A stretch of DNA of 64,000 bases from NCBI GenBank assembly GCA_964550635.1, contig CAZJZV010000002.1, positions 113,151 through 177,150 on the forward strand. Direction: 5' to 3'. This DNA is from RGIG4097 sp964550635. Lineage in GTDB: Bacteria > Bacillota > Clostridia > Christensenellales > CAG-917. Numbering within the stretch: the first letter of the stretch is position 1; each line of letters begins with the position of its first letter. The notes under the pieces are model-generated. The model saw only the letters and a program-made list of their open reading frames with translations, did not search any database and was not told where the DNA came from. Positions 50,803-60,348 of the stretch are shown here, in pieces. Both the position numbers and the translations under genes were made by a program.

Positions 50803-52989
50803 ATGATAAATCTTATTAGTGAAAACGTATGCTACGCGGGCGGTACTCTCGTGAAAAGCGTGCAGTGTGCGTCCAAAACCAAGACTATGGCGTACTCCAT
50901 TCTCTCCGCGCACAACGTCGGCGCGACGAATGAAAATCTGCAAGTGAAATTCGATGCAATGGCATCTCACGACATAACCTACGTCGGAATCATTCAATCC
51001 GCGCGTGCAAGCGGTTTGAAAGAATTTCCTTTGCCTTACGTTTTGACCAACTGTCACAACTCCCTTTGTGCCGTCGGCGGCACTATCAACGAAGACGACC
51101 ACGTTTTCGGCTTGTCCGCGGCGAAAAAGTACGGCGGTATATTCGTGCCTGCAAACGTTGCGGTCATCCACAGTTATATGCGTGAAAACTTCGCCGCTCC
51201 TGGCAAGATGATTCTCGGCAGTGACTCCCACACTCGCTACGGCGCACTCGGCACTATGGCGATAGGGGAAGGCGGTCCCGAACTTGTCAAACAACTTCTC
51301 AAGAAAACTTACGATATAAAATATCCCAAAGTCATCGCGGTCGAACTCAAAGGCAAAGTCAGAAAGGGCGTAGGGCCTCAAGACGTCGCACTTGCACTCA
51401 TCGGCGCGACTTTCAAGAACGGTTTTGTGAAAAACAGCGTGCTTGAATTCGTCGGCGACGGCATTGCGAATTTGTCCGTTGAATTCAGAAACGGCATAGA
51501 CGTAATGACCACCGAAAGTGCTTGTTTGTCATCCGTTTGGACGACGGACGAAAAAGTGGAAAAATACCTTGAACGCTTCGGCAGAAAGGACGAATATATA
51601 CAAATCGCACCCGCGGACGGCGCGCTTTACGACGGCGCAGTCGTCATAGACCTTGACAAAGTCGAACCTATGATCGCACTTCCGTTCCACCCGTCCAACG
51701 TCTATAAACTTGCGGACGTCATTGCAAATCCCATTGAAATTCTCGGCAAAGTCGAGAAAGAAGGGAACGAACTTCTCGGACTGAAAGAGGGTACGTTCAA
51801 ACTCACGGACAAGGTGAAAGACGGCAAAATCTATGCGTCTCAAGGCGTTATCGCAGGTTGTGCGGGCGGTACTTTCGACAATATCTACACCGCGTCGACC
51901 ATTCTTAAAAACAAGTCGGTCGGCAACGGCGCGTTCAATCTCACCGTATATCCCGGCTCTCAAACCGCAAATTACGCACTCATGGCAAACGGAGCGTCCG
52001 CATCCCTGATTGCAAGCGGAGCGGTGTTGAAACCCTGTTTTTGCGGTCCCTGCTTCGGCGCGGGGGACGTGCCTTGCAACAACGGATTTTCCATTCGTCA
52101 CACGACGAGAAACTTCGAGCGCAGAGAAGGTAGCAAACCGTCGGATAATCAAATCGCATCTGTCGCGCTTATGGACGCTCGTTCAATCGCGGCAACCGCG
52201 GCAAACGGCGGAATACTCACTTCCGCACTCGGTCTTGACTACGACGATTTCGTCCCGGAATACGACTATCCGTCCGCAGTCTACGATTCAAGAGTGTATA
52301 ACGGCGTGGGCAAACCCGATCCGTCCGTTGAACTTGTCTACGGTCCGAATATCACGGACATTCCGCAAATTGCCGAACTCAAAGACAATCTTGCGTTCAA
52401 GGTGTGCAGTGCGATATACGATCCCGTCACCACGACCGATGAACTCATTCCGTCCGGGGAAACTTCGTCCTATCGAAGCAACCCTTTGAGACTTGCGGAA
52501 TTTGCGTTGTCGAGAAAGGATCCCGAATACGTCGGCAGGAGCAAGGCGGTCAGGGACGGAAAGGATAATAGTGTGTTAGATGCACTGAAACTCATCGGTG
52601 CGGACGAAAATAACACCACTATCGGAACGGCAGTTTTCGCCACCAAACCCGGTGACGGAAGCGCTAGAGAACAAGCGGCAAGTTGCCAACGCTTCTTGGG
52701 CGGCAGCGTGAACGTGGCAAGAGAATACGCAACGAAGCGATACCGTAGCAACTTGATAAATTGGGGAATGTTGCCCCTTCTCAACGACGGAGAAAACTTC
52801 GAAATCGGCGACGTGTGTTATATCCCGTCGGTCAGGGAGTTTATCTCGTCGGGTAGCGCGGAAGTCGTCGGCAAAATCGTGAGAAAGGGCGCGGTCAAGG
52901 ACGTAACCTTCAAAATGGACTCTCTCACGGACACCGAAAAACAAATCATTCTCGACGGTTGCCTTATCAATTATTATAAGCACAACTGA
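50803..52989 (+). CDS. Aconitase-family hydratase
   Basis: A 728-residue enzyme of the aconitase superfamily, of the type annotated as hydratase in Clostridia. Iron-sulfur ligands appear as Cys353 (GCAGG), Cys414 and Cys417 (CGPC). SDSHTRYGALG near the N-terminal third is the usual substrate block. The swivel domain (about 560-728) has FATKPGDGSAREQAA in place of the common GSSREQAA. It may be aconitate hydratase or a related 2-methyl- or homo-citrate enzyme; no citrate synthase or isocitrate dehydrogenase is adjacent. It has its own promoter. Confidence 0.87.
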   Translation: MINLISENVCYAGGTLVKSVQCASKTKTMAYSILSAHNVGATNENLQVKFDAMASHDITYVGIIQSARASGLKEFPLPYVLTNCHNSLCAVGGTINEDDHVFGLSAAKKYGGIFVPANVAVIHSYMRENFAAPGKMILGSDSHTRYGALGTMAIGEGGPELVKQLLKKTYDIKYPKVIAVELKGKVRKGVGPQDVALALIGATFKNGFVKNSVLEFVGDGIANLSVEFRNGIDVMTTESACLSSVWTTDEKVEKYLERFGRKDEYIQIAPADGALYDGAVVIDLDKVEPMIALPFHPSNVYKLADVIANPIEILGKVEKEGNELLGLKEGTFKLTDKVKDGKIYASQGVIAGCAGGTFDNIYTASTILKNKSVGNGAFNLTVYPGSQTANYALMANGASASLIASGAVLKPCFCGPCFGAGDVPCNNGFSIRHTTRNFERREGSKPSDNQIASVALMDARSIAATAANGGILTSALGLDYDDFVPEYDYPSAVYDSRVYNGVGKPDPSVELVYGPNITDIPQIAELKDNLAFKVCSAIYDPVTTTDELIPSGETSSYRSNPLRLAEFALSRKDPEYVGRSKAVRDGKDNSVLDALKLIGADENNTTIGTAVFATKPGDGSAREQAASCQRFLGGSVNVAREYATKRYRSNLINWGMLPLLNDGENFEIGDVCYIPSVREFISSGSAEVVGKIVRKGAVKDVTFKMDSLTDTEKQIILDGCLINYYKHN

Positions 52990-53089
52990 AATATGATTTA
53001 TTGTAAAGGAAAAATATAGATTATCACATATAGCGTGCGATTCGGTAGCACGATAAGAGCGTAGGCTCAACCGCAGGAGCGGAGATACA

Positions 53090-54751
53090 ATGCCAATCAC
53101 AGAATTTTTGGAATACAATGCGGAGCATTTCGGCGACGACGTCGCTCTCGTCGAGATAAACCCCGAACTCAAAGAAAAACAACTTCTCACGTGGAAGGAC
53201 TATAGACTCGTCGAGACTCTGCCGTCGGGTGAACACCGTAGGGAAATCACTTGGCGCAAATTCGAGTCGAGAGCGAATAGATTTGCAAATCTTCTTCTCG
53301 CACACGGTCTGCGTAGGGGAGAGAAAGTCGCCATTCTTCTCATGAACTGCCTTGAATGGTTGCCCATATACTTCGGCATTCTGAAAGCGGGCGGAATTGC
53401 AGTGCCCCTTAACTATCGCTATACGGCGGACGAAATCAAATATTGTCTCGACCTTGCGGACGTTAGCGTGCTTATCTTCGGCAAAGAGTTCATCGGACGT
53501 GTGGAAACCATATGCGGTGACGTGCCCAAAATCGAAGGTATGATGTATGTGGGTGAAAACTGTCCGTCCTTTGCGGATAGTTACGACGAAGGAATGAAAA
53601 CCGCGTCGAGAGCAAAAGTCAACGTCACCATTACGGACGACGACTATGCGGCAATCTATTTCTCGTCGGGTACTACGGGTTTTCCCAAAGCGATACTGCA
53701 CAAGCATAAGGCACTTATGCATTCCGCGATAACCGAGCAAAAACACCACTCTCAACAAAAGGACGATTGTTTCCTTTGCATACCCCCGCTCTACCATACG
53801 GGCGCGAAAATGCACTGGTTCGGCTCACTTGTGTCGGGGAGCAAAGCGGTTCTTCTCAAAGGCGTATCTCCGAAGTGGATATTGCAAACCGCAAGCGACG
53901 AGAAATGTTCAATCGTTTGGCTACTCGTGCCTTGGGCGCAAGACATACTCGACTCCATAGACGACGGAAGCGTAAACCTTGCGGATTACGACTTGTCAAA
54001 TTGGCGACTTATGCATATAGGTGCACAACCCGTACCGCCAAGTCTTATCGAGCGTTGGAAGAAGGTTTTCCCCAATCACCAATACGACACCAACTACGGA
54101 CTCAGTGAGTCGATAGGCCCCGGATGCGTGCATCTCGGCGTTGAGAATATAAACAAGGTCGGCGCAATAGGAAAGGCAGGTTACGGCTGGCAAACGCGTA
54201 TTGTGGACGGAGATAGAAAGGACGTAAAACGCGGTGAAGTCGGTGAACTCGCAGTCAAGGGCGACGGAGTTATGGTTTGCTACTACCGCGATGAAAAAGC
54301 GACCGAACAAGTTTTGGCGGACGGTTGGCTATTTACAGGCGATATGGCGGTTGAAGACGAAGACGGATTCATTTTCCTTGTCGACCGCAAGAAAGACGTC
54401 ATCATCACAGGGGGAGAAAACTTGTACCCCGTGCAGATAGAAGATTATCTCCGTGCGTGCGAACGTATCAGAGACGTAGCGGTCATAGGACTTCCCGACG
54501 AAAGACTAGGCGAAATCGCGGCGGCGGTCATCGAATTGAAACCCGAATATAAGGACGTCACGACAGAGCAGGATATTATTGATTTTTGCTCCGACCTGCC
54601 CAGATACAAGCGCCCGCGCAAAATCATCTTTGCGGACGTGCCGAGAAACCCCACCGGGAAAATCGAGAAACCCAAACTTCGCGAGAAGTATTGCGGTGAA
54701 GTCGCTCTCGTCGCTCAACAAATCGGGAAGACTTCAAAGAAAAAGAAATAA
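53090..54751 (+). CDS. AMP-forming acyl-CoA synthetase
   Basis: A 553-residue ANL-superfamily ligase that activates a carboxylic acid through acyl-AMP to acyl-CoA. The P-loop is YFSSGTTGFPKAILHKHK near residue 193; DTNYGLSESIGPG follows, then GWLFTGDMAVEDEDGFIFLV, the hinge RKKD and the C-terminal catalytic lysine in NPTGKIEKPKLRE. An insertion near residues 25-50 (KEKQLLTWKDYRLVETLPSG) is unusual. It leads the ior-paaK cluster, so an aryl or branched acid is a likely substrate. Confidence 0.9.
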   Translation: MPITEFLEYNAEHFGDDVALVEINPELKEKQLLTWKDYRLVETLPSGEHRREITWRKFESRANRFANLLLAHGLRRGEKVAILLMNCLEWLPIYFGILKAGGIAVPLNYRYTADEIKYCLDLADVSVLIFGKEFIGRVETICGDVPKIEGMMYVGENCPSFADSYDEGMKTASRAKVNVTITDDDYAAIYFSSGTTGFPKAILHKHKALMHSAITEQKHHSQQKDDCFLCIPPLYHTGAKMHWFGSLVSGSKAVLLKGVSPKWILQTASDEKCSIVWLLVPWAQDILDSIDDGSVNLADYDLSNWRLMHIGAQPVPPSLIERWKKVFPNHQYDTNYGLSESIGPGCVHLGVENINKVGAIGKAGYGWQTRIVDGDRKDVKRGEVGELAVKGDGVMVCYYRDEKATEQVLADGWLFTGDMAVEDEDGFIFLVDRKKDVIITGGENLYPVQIEDYLRACERIRDVAVIGLPDERLGEIAAAVIELKPEYKDVTTEQDIIDFCSDLPRYKRPRKIIFADVPRNPTGKIEKPKLREKYCGEVALVAQQIGKTSKKKK

Positions 54752-54767
54752 ATTTCAAGAGGCATAT

Positions 54768-56480
54768 ATGAAAAAATTAATGTTAGGAAACGAAGCCATC
54801 GCTCGCGGTGCGTACGAGGCGGGAGTCAGAGTCGTGTCTGCTTACCCGGGTACGCCTTCGACCGAAGTCAGCGAATATATCGCGGGCTACGACGAAGTCT
54901 ACGCAGAGTGGGCTCCCAATGAAAAAGTTGCGTTTGAAGTCGCAATCGGTGCATCTTACGCGGGCGCAAGAAGTATGGTGTGTATGAAACACGTCGGCGT
55001 AAACGTGGCGGCAGACCCTATGTTCACCGCGTCTTACACAGGAGTTAACGGCGGACTCGTACTGCTTGCCGCAGACGACCCCGGTATGCACTCCTCCCAA
55101 AACGAGCAAGACACCAGGCTTTACGCAATAAGCGCGCACCTGCCTTTGCTCGAACCGTCTGACAGTGCGGAAGCGAAAGCGTTCACGAAAAAGGCGTTTG
55201 AAATCTCCGAAAAATGGGATACACCCGTCATCGTCCGCACTACGACAAGACTTGCACACTCTCAAAGTTTCGTCGAAGAAGAGGACAGAGCAGACGTCGA
55301 AATCAAACCCTACAAAAAGGATATAACCAAATATACGATGATGCCGTCGAGTGCAATAGGCAGACACGTCGCAGTCGAAGACAGAGAAAACCGCTTGTCC
55401 AAATGCGTCAACGATTGTCCTTTGAACGTAATTGAAACGGGGGATAAGTCGCTCGGTGTTATTTGCAGCGGCGTCGTCTATCAATACGTGAAAGAGGCAC
55501 TCCCGAGTGCAAGCGTGCTAAAACTCGGCATCGTCAATCCGCTTCCTATGAAGAAAATCAAGGAATTTGCGGATAGCGTGGATAGGCTCGTAGTCGTCGA
55601 AGAACTCGAACCCGTCATCGAAACCGCGGTGAAAGCGTACGGCATCGAATGCGAAGGTAAGAATTTGTTCTCTCGTCAAGGTGAGTTGTCAGTCGCAATC
55701 ATCAAGGAGAAAATTCTCGGCGTAAAGACCGAAATTGAAAAGATCGATTTGCCCGTCCGTCCCCCCGTCATGTGCGCGGGTTGTCCGCATAGGGGAGTTT
55801 TCTACGTGCTTTCCAAACTTAAACTCACGGTTTCCGCGGATATAGGTTGCTACACTCTCGGAGCGCAAGCGCCCCTTTCCGCCGTTGATACCGTCGTTTG
55901 TATGGGCGCAAGCATTGGTATCGCTCACGGTTTTGAAAAGGCGGTGGGCAGAGAACAATCCAATCATACCGTTGCGGTCATCGGGGATAGCACTTTCATC
56001 CATAGCGGTATCACCGGACTCATCAACGCGGTCTACAATCAATCCAATATCACTCTCATCATTCTCGACAACTCAACGACGGGCATGACGGGACACCAAC
56101 AACACCCCGCAACGGGACTCACTCTCAAACAACAGCCCGCACCCGTGCTCGATATAGTCGCACTCTGCAAGACTATCGGAGTCGCAAACGTGCAAGTCGT
56201 GGACAGTTACGACCTCACCGCAGTCGAAAAAGCGGTCAAGGAAGAATTGAATCGCGACGGCGTATCCGTGGTTGTTGCAAAACGTCCTTGCGCTCTTCTC
56301 AATCGCAACTATCCGCCCGCTCTTCACGTCGAAGACTGCAAGAAGTGCGGAGCGTGTTTCAAACTCGGTTGCCCTGCAATCGAAAAACAGTCGGACGGCT
56401 CGGCAAAAATCAATCCGTCGCAATGCGTGGGTTGCTCGCTTTGCAAGAGCGTCTGCAAATTTAACGCTATAAGGGGGTAA
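54768..56480 (+). CDS. iorA: Indolepyruvate ferredoxin oxidoreductase, alpha subunit
   Basis: Oxidatively decarboxylates aryl-pyruvates to aryl-acetyl-CoA with ferredoxin reduction. 570 residues. The N-terminal pyrimidine-binding domain begins LGNEAIARGAYEAGVRVVSA. The TPP-binding domain has CAGCPHRGVFYVL and GDSTFIHSGITGLINAVYNQ. The C-terminal domain carries two [4Fe-4S] sites, CKKCGACFKLGCP and CVGCSLCKSVCK. ATG 54768 has AAGAGG upstream. iorB follows by two bases. Oxygen-sensitive chemistry marks an anaerobe. Confidence 0.96.
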   Translation: MKKLMLGNEAIARGAYEAGVRVVSAYPGTPSTEVSEYIAGYDEVYAEWAPNEKVAFEVAIGASYAGARSMVCMKHVGVNVAADPMFTASYTGVNGGLVLLAADDPGMHSSQNEQDTRLYAISAHLPLLEPSDSAEAKAFTKKAFEISEKWDTPVIVRTTTRLAHSQSFVEEEDRADVEIKPYKKDITKYTMMPSSAIGRHVAVEDRENRLSKCVNDCPLNVIETGDKSLGVICSGVVYQYVKEALPSASVLKLGIVNPLPMKKIKEFADSVDRLVVVEELEPVIETAVKAYGIECEGKNLFSRQGELSVAIIKEKILGVKTEIEKIDLPVRPPVMCAGCPHRGVFYVLSKLKLTVSADIGCYTLGAQAPLSAVDTVVCMGASIGIAHGFEKAVGREQSNHTVAVIGDSTFIHSGITGLINAVYNQSNITLIILDNSTTGMTGHQQHPATGLTLKQQPAPVLDIVALCKTIGVANVQVVDSYDLTAVEKAVKEELNRDGVSVVVAKRPCALLNRNYPPALHVEDCKKCGACFKLGCPAIEKQSDGSAKINPSQCVGCSLCKSVCKFNAIRG

Positions 56481-56482
56481 CT

Positions 56483-57052
56483 ATGAAAGCTAATATTCTC
56501 ATCGTAGGCGTAGGCGGTCAAGGTACTCTCCTAGCGTCCAGAGTGCTTGGCGCACTTGCAAATATCAACGGCGACGATTGCAAATTGTCCGAAGTCCACG
56601 GAATGTCTCAAAGAGGGGGCAGTGTGGTCACTCACGTCAAGATTGACGAAAAAGTTACGTCGCCCATCATCGGCGTCCGCGATGCAGACGTCATACTCGC
56701 TTTTGAAAAACTCGAAGCACTCCGCTATACCAATTATTTGAAGGAAGGCGGAACTATCATCGTGAATACGCAAGAGATACTTCCTATGCCCGTCATCACA
56801 GGCGCAAGAAAGTACCCGGAGGGAATCGTCGAAGCCCTTTCCGAACGCGCAGGCAAAGTCGTCGCAATCGATGCGTACGACGTCGCTGAAAGCATTGGCA
56901 ACCCTAGAGGTGTTAACGTCGTTATGCTTGGCGCGCTCGCTAAGAGTGTAGACGTTCCGTTTAGTCAAATAGATACGGCACTGAAACAAACAATCAAACC
57001 CAAACTTTATGAAATAAACCGTATCGCCCTAGAAAAGGGTTACGAAATTTGA
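56483..57052 (+). CDS. iorB: Indolepyruvate ferredoxin oxidoreductase, beta subunit
   Basis: The gamma-type subunit that completes IorAB. 189 residues beginning NILIVGVGGQGTLLASRVLG, with EVHGMSQRGGSVVTHVK as the family block. It directly follows iorA and precedes the aryl-CoA ligase. Confidence 0.95.
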   Translation: MKANILIVGVGGQGTLLASRVLGALANINGDDCKLSEVHGMSQRGGSVVTHVKIDEKVTSPIIGVRDADVILAFEKLEALRYTNYLKEGGTIIVNTQEILPMPVITGARKYPEGIVEALSERAGKVVAIDAYDVAESIGNPRGVNVVMLGALAKSVDVPFSQIDTALKQTIKPKLYEINRIALEKGYEI

Positions 57053-57061
57053 CGAGGAAAT

Positions 57062-58369
57062 ATGAAATACTACAACGAAAAAATAGAAACAATGAGCCGT
57101 GAAGAAATGACGGCTTTGCAATCCGAACGACTCGTAGACGTCGTGAAAAGAGTGTACGACAACGTGCCGTACTACCGCGCAAAAATGGATGAAATCGGTC
57201 TGAAACCCGAAGATATCCACGGCATTCAAGACATAGCAAAACTCCCTTTCACGGTCAAACACGACTTGAGAGAAAACTATCCTTTCGGCACTTTCGCGGT
57301 GCCTATGGACAAAATCGTCCGCGTGCACGCGTCGAGCGGTACGACGGGCAAACTCACCGTCGTCGGATATACCCAACGCGACCTTGACGATTGGTCGGAA
57401 TGTGCGGCAAGAAGTCTTGTGGTTGCAGGTTGCGACAACACGGACATTCTTCACGTTGCATACGGCTACGGACTCTTCACCGGCGGACTCGGACTCCACT
57501 ACGGCGGAGAAAAACTGGGCGCAACCGTCGTCCCCGCGTCTGCAGGCAACACGATTAGACAACTTCAACTTCTCAAAGATTTCGGCGCAACCGCCGTCGC
57601 ATGCACGCCGTCCTATGCTCTCGTACTTGCCGAAGAGATGAAAAAGGCGGGTATGAAAAAAGAAGACTTCAAACTCAAAGTCGGCATTTTCGGCGCGGAG
57701 CCTTGGTCGGACGAGATGAAAGCAGACATCGAAGAAAAACTCGGTATCAAAGCATACGACATCTACGGACTCAGTGAAATCAGCGGTCCGGGCGTGGCAA
57801 TCGGTTGCGGAGAGAGTTTCGGACTTCACGTCAACGAGGACTTCTTCTATCCCGAAATCGTAGACCCCGAAACGCTCGAACCCCTTCCCGACGGAGAAGT
57901 GGGCGAACTCGTTTTCACCACTCTCACCAAAGAAGGCATACCGCTCATCCGCTATCGCACACGCGACTTGTCCGCGCTTATGCACGGCACTTGCCCCGTC
58001 TGCGGTCGTACTCTCGTCAGAATGAAACGAGTCAAAGGCAGAAGCGACGATATGCTCATCATCAGGGGAGTGAACGTGTTCCCGTCCCAAATCGAAAGCG
58101 TGCTTATGAACGTGAAAGAAATCGTCGGCTCCCACTATCAAATCGTCGTCGACAGAGTGGGCAATCTCGACACTATGGAAATCCAAGTCGAAATGGCTCC
58201 CGAATATTTCTCGGACGAAGTCCGCAAAATCGAAGCGCTCCGCAAGAATATCGAGCACGAACTTCTCGGCAATCTCGGCGTCGGCGCAAAAGTCACCTTG
58301 GTTTCTCCCGACTCTCTCCCGCTTTCCAGCGGCAAGACGGTCAGAATTGTAGACAAGAGAAAAATATAA
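57062..58369 (+). CDS. paaK: Phenylacetate-CoA ligase family enzyme
   Basis: A 435-residue ANL-type ligase of the PaaK family. P-loop ASSGTTGKLTVVGYT near residue 92; the YGYGLFTGGLGLHYGGEKLG block; DIYGLSEISGPGVAIGC; and FPSQIESVL at the start of the C-terminal domain. With IorAB it fits interconversion of aryl-acetyl-CoA and aryl acetate, allowing ATP gain or salvage. Homologues next to ior genes are common in Clostridia and methanogens. The symbol is by family, not proven substrate. Confidence 0.92.
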   Translation: MKYYNEKIETMSREEMTALQSERLVDVVKRVYDNVPYYRAKMDEIGLKPEDIHGIQDIAKLPFTVKHDLRENYPFGTFAVPMDKIVRVHASSGTTGKLTVVGYTQRDLDDWSECAARSLVVAGCDNTDILHVAYGYGLFTGGLGLHYGGEKLGATVVPASAGNTIRQLQLLKDFGATAVACTPSYALVLAEEMKKAGMKKEDFKLKVGIFGAEPWSDEMKADIEEKLGIKAYDIYGLSEISGPGVAIGCGESFGLHVNEDFFYPEIVDPETLEPLPDGEVGELVFTTLTKEGIPLIRYRTRDLSALMHGTCPVCGRTLVRMKRVKGRSDDMLIIRGVNVFPSQIESVLMNVKEIVGSHYQIVVDRVGNLDTMEIQVEMAPEYFSDEVRKIEALRKNIEHELLGNLGVGAKVTLVSPDSLPLSSGKTVRIVDKRKI

Positions 58370-58386
58370 TGATATAGGAGGATATT

Positions 58387-58782
58387 ATGCTAGTAAGTCA
58401 AATTGCGGTTTTCCTTGAAAACAGAAGCGGACGTCTCGGCGAAGTACTTCGCGTGCTTGCAAAGAGCGGTATCAACGTCAAATCTCTCAACATTGCCGAC
58501 ACGAACGATTTCGGTATCGCGCGTATGATCACCGAAAACGACGAATTAGCCGTCGAAACTCTCAAAGCGGCGGGCTTCACTTGCTCGGTCAACAAGGTCA
58601 TAGCGGTGGAAGTCGAAGACCGCCCCGGGCAACTTGCGACCACTCTCGAAGCACTTGCGGGCGCGGGCGTCAACGTCGAATACATCTATTCCCACAGTAT
58701 CGGCGACGGCAAAACCTATATCCTTATCAAACCCTCCGATATTTCCTTGGCACAAAAGGTGCTTGCCGACAATAAAATATAG
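58387..58782 (+). CDS. Tandem ACT domain protein
   Basis: A 131-residue protein made of two ACT domains: QIAVFLENRSGRLGEVLRVL (from residue 4) and VIAVEVEDRPGQLATTLEAL (from about 71). ACT domains bind amino acids. Its steady place next to paaK-like genes suggests sensing of an aromatic amino acid. Strong AGGAGG precedes the ATG. Confidence 0.92.
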   Translation: MLVSQIAVFLENRSGRLGEVLRVLAKSGINVKSLNIADTNDFGIARMITENDELAVETLKAAGFTCSVNKVIAVEVEDRPGQLATTLEALAGAGVNVEYIYSHSIGDGKTYILIKPSDISLAQKVLADNKI

Positions 58783-58814
58783 GCGGGTCCCCCGCCGGGG
58801 ACGACGGAGGGACT

Positions 58815-59861
58815 TTGGAAATCACGAGAAGAGTTTATCTCGACAAAATCAAAAATAACCTATCCGCTTGCAAGAGCAAAGTTATGCTCATGATAAAAGC
58901 GGATGCGTACGGACACGGTGCGGTAGAAGTCGCTTCCGCCCTTGAAAATGACGTTGACTACTTCGGTGTCGCAACGGTCGAAGAAGGGCGCAAAGTGCGC
59001 GAAAACGGTGTTAAAACGCCTATTTTGTGCGTTGACGTATTGCCTTGTGAATTTTCTACCGCAACAAAGTACGGCTTATCGGTGTCGGTGGGGGATATGA
59101 AAACGCTTGCGTATCTTGCAAGCATACCCCCTGCGCACCGTCCGAAAATACACTTGAAACTCAACACGGGTATGAACCGTTTCGGGTTTTTAAAAGACGA
59201 ACTCGAAAGCGTTTTGCACGTTGCAGTGGAAAACAAAATCGACGTTGACGGCGTCTACACTCACTTGTATGCACCCAACGTAACCCAACTCGATTTGTTC
59301 GATGAAGAAATCGCAAGAGTTAAGTCGGTTTATCCAAATGTTATTACGCACGCTTGCTCGTCGTCTTCTTTGAGTCTCAACCGCTACGATATGGTGAGAG
59401 TGGGTATAGGTGTCTACGAGAATACCGCAAGAGTGGAAAGCGTGGTGCTAAACTCCTTAAAAATTAGAAAGGGCGACAGGGTAGGATACGGCGACAATTT
59501 TGCCGATAGCGACGGTTACGCGGTTTGGATTTCGGGCGGTTATGCAGACGGCATAGTGCGCTCTCAACCCGTGCTTGTCGACGGAATGATATTTATCGCG
59601 GTCAGCGTATGTATGGACGTCTTCGCGGTGCTATCCACTGTGCCGATACTAAAAGGCGAAAAAGCGATACTAATCGGGGATACACTCACCGAAAAGGTCG
59701 TTGCAAATATGACGAATAGGTCGGTCTACGAAGTTATGACCGCCTTGAAGGGCAGAGTTAAAAACGTATATGACGAAAGCGGAAGCAAGAAAAATCGCAA
59801 AAGCGAATATTGCAAAAATGACGGATGCCGAGCGCGATTGGGCGAGCGGTGCGATTATTGA
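58815..59861 (+). CDS. alr: Alanine racemase
   Basis: PLP enzyme making D-alanine for the wall. The PLP lysine is Lys28 in MIKADAYGHGAVEVA. TGMNRFGF and the GGYADGIVRSQPVLVDG region, with VCMD close behind, are typical. TTG is used as start with GGAGG four bases upstream; a later ATG would cut just before the PLP lysine. The normal domain ends at GRVKNVY (Tyr319). The last 29 residues continue out of frame over the next gene, a 92-base overlap, and look like read-on after loss of the original stop. Confidence 0.9.
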   Translation: MEITRRVYLDKIKNNLSACKSKVMLMIKADAYGHGAVEVASALENDVDYFGVATVEEGRKVRENGVKTPILCVDVLPCEFSTATKYGLSVSVGDMKTLAYLASIPPAHRPKIHLKLNTGMNRFGFLKDELESVLHVAVENKIDVDGVYTHLYAPNVTQLDLFDEEIARVKSVYPNVITHACSSSSLSLNRYDMVRVGIGVYENTARVESVVLNSLKIRKGDRVGYGDNFADSDGYAVWISGGYADGIVRSQPVLVDGMIFIAVSVCMDVFAVLSTVPILKGEKAILIGDTLTEKVVANMTNRSVYEVMTALKGRVKNVYDESGSKKNRKSEYCKNDGCRARLGERCDY

Positions 59862-60348
59862 TGCGGTTTCTTCTCTCGACGCTTTCAAAAAGGCGAAGTC
59901 CTTGTTCATATACCTTGGCACGAAAACCGAGCCCGATACACACGAAATAGTCGGTCTTGCGCTTGCTATGGAACGCACCGTTGCAGTTCCAAGAGTCAGG
60001 GGAGATCAAATGGATGCGATTTCGATCACGCCCTTCACCGATTTCAAAACGAACAAATGGGGCATTCTCGAACCTGTCAAAGGGCATCTGACCGAAGAAA
60101 CCGAAGTTGCGATTATCCCCCTTGTTGCGTTCGACGGACTCAAACGTCTCGGACACGGCGGTGGATATTACGACAAATACCTTGCGACTCACAAATGCTT
60201 GAAAATCGGACTTGCTTTCGATTGTCAGTGCGTTGAAGGGCTCGAAACCGAAAAATACGATATTCCCCTGGACGTCCTTGTGACCGAAAAGAGAATTATC
60301 GTCCGCCCGAATAAAGTCAAAGAAAATATCTACGGAGGGGAAGAATGA
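59770..60348 (+). CDS. 5-Formyltetrahydrofolate cyclo-ligase
   Basis: Recycles 5-formyl-THF to 5,10-methenyl-THF with ATP. 192 residues with basic N-terminus MTKAEARKIAK, the ATP-site GHGGGYYDKYL near residue 135 and the ending segment DIPLDVLVTEKRII. Start ATG 59770 lies inside the alr reading frame. The stop overlaps the RsmD-CoaD start (ATGA). Confidence 0.93.
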   Translation: MTKAEARKIAKANIAKMTDAERDWASGAIIDAVSSLDAFKKAKSLFIYLGTKTEPDTHEIVGLALAMERTVAVPRVRGDQMDAISITPFTDFKTNKWGILEPVKGHLTEETEVAIIPLVAFDGLKRLGHGGGYYDKYLATHKCLKIGLAFDCQCVEGLETEKYDIPLDVLVTEKRIIVRPNKVKENIYGGEE

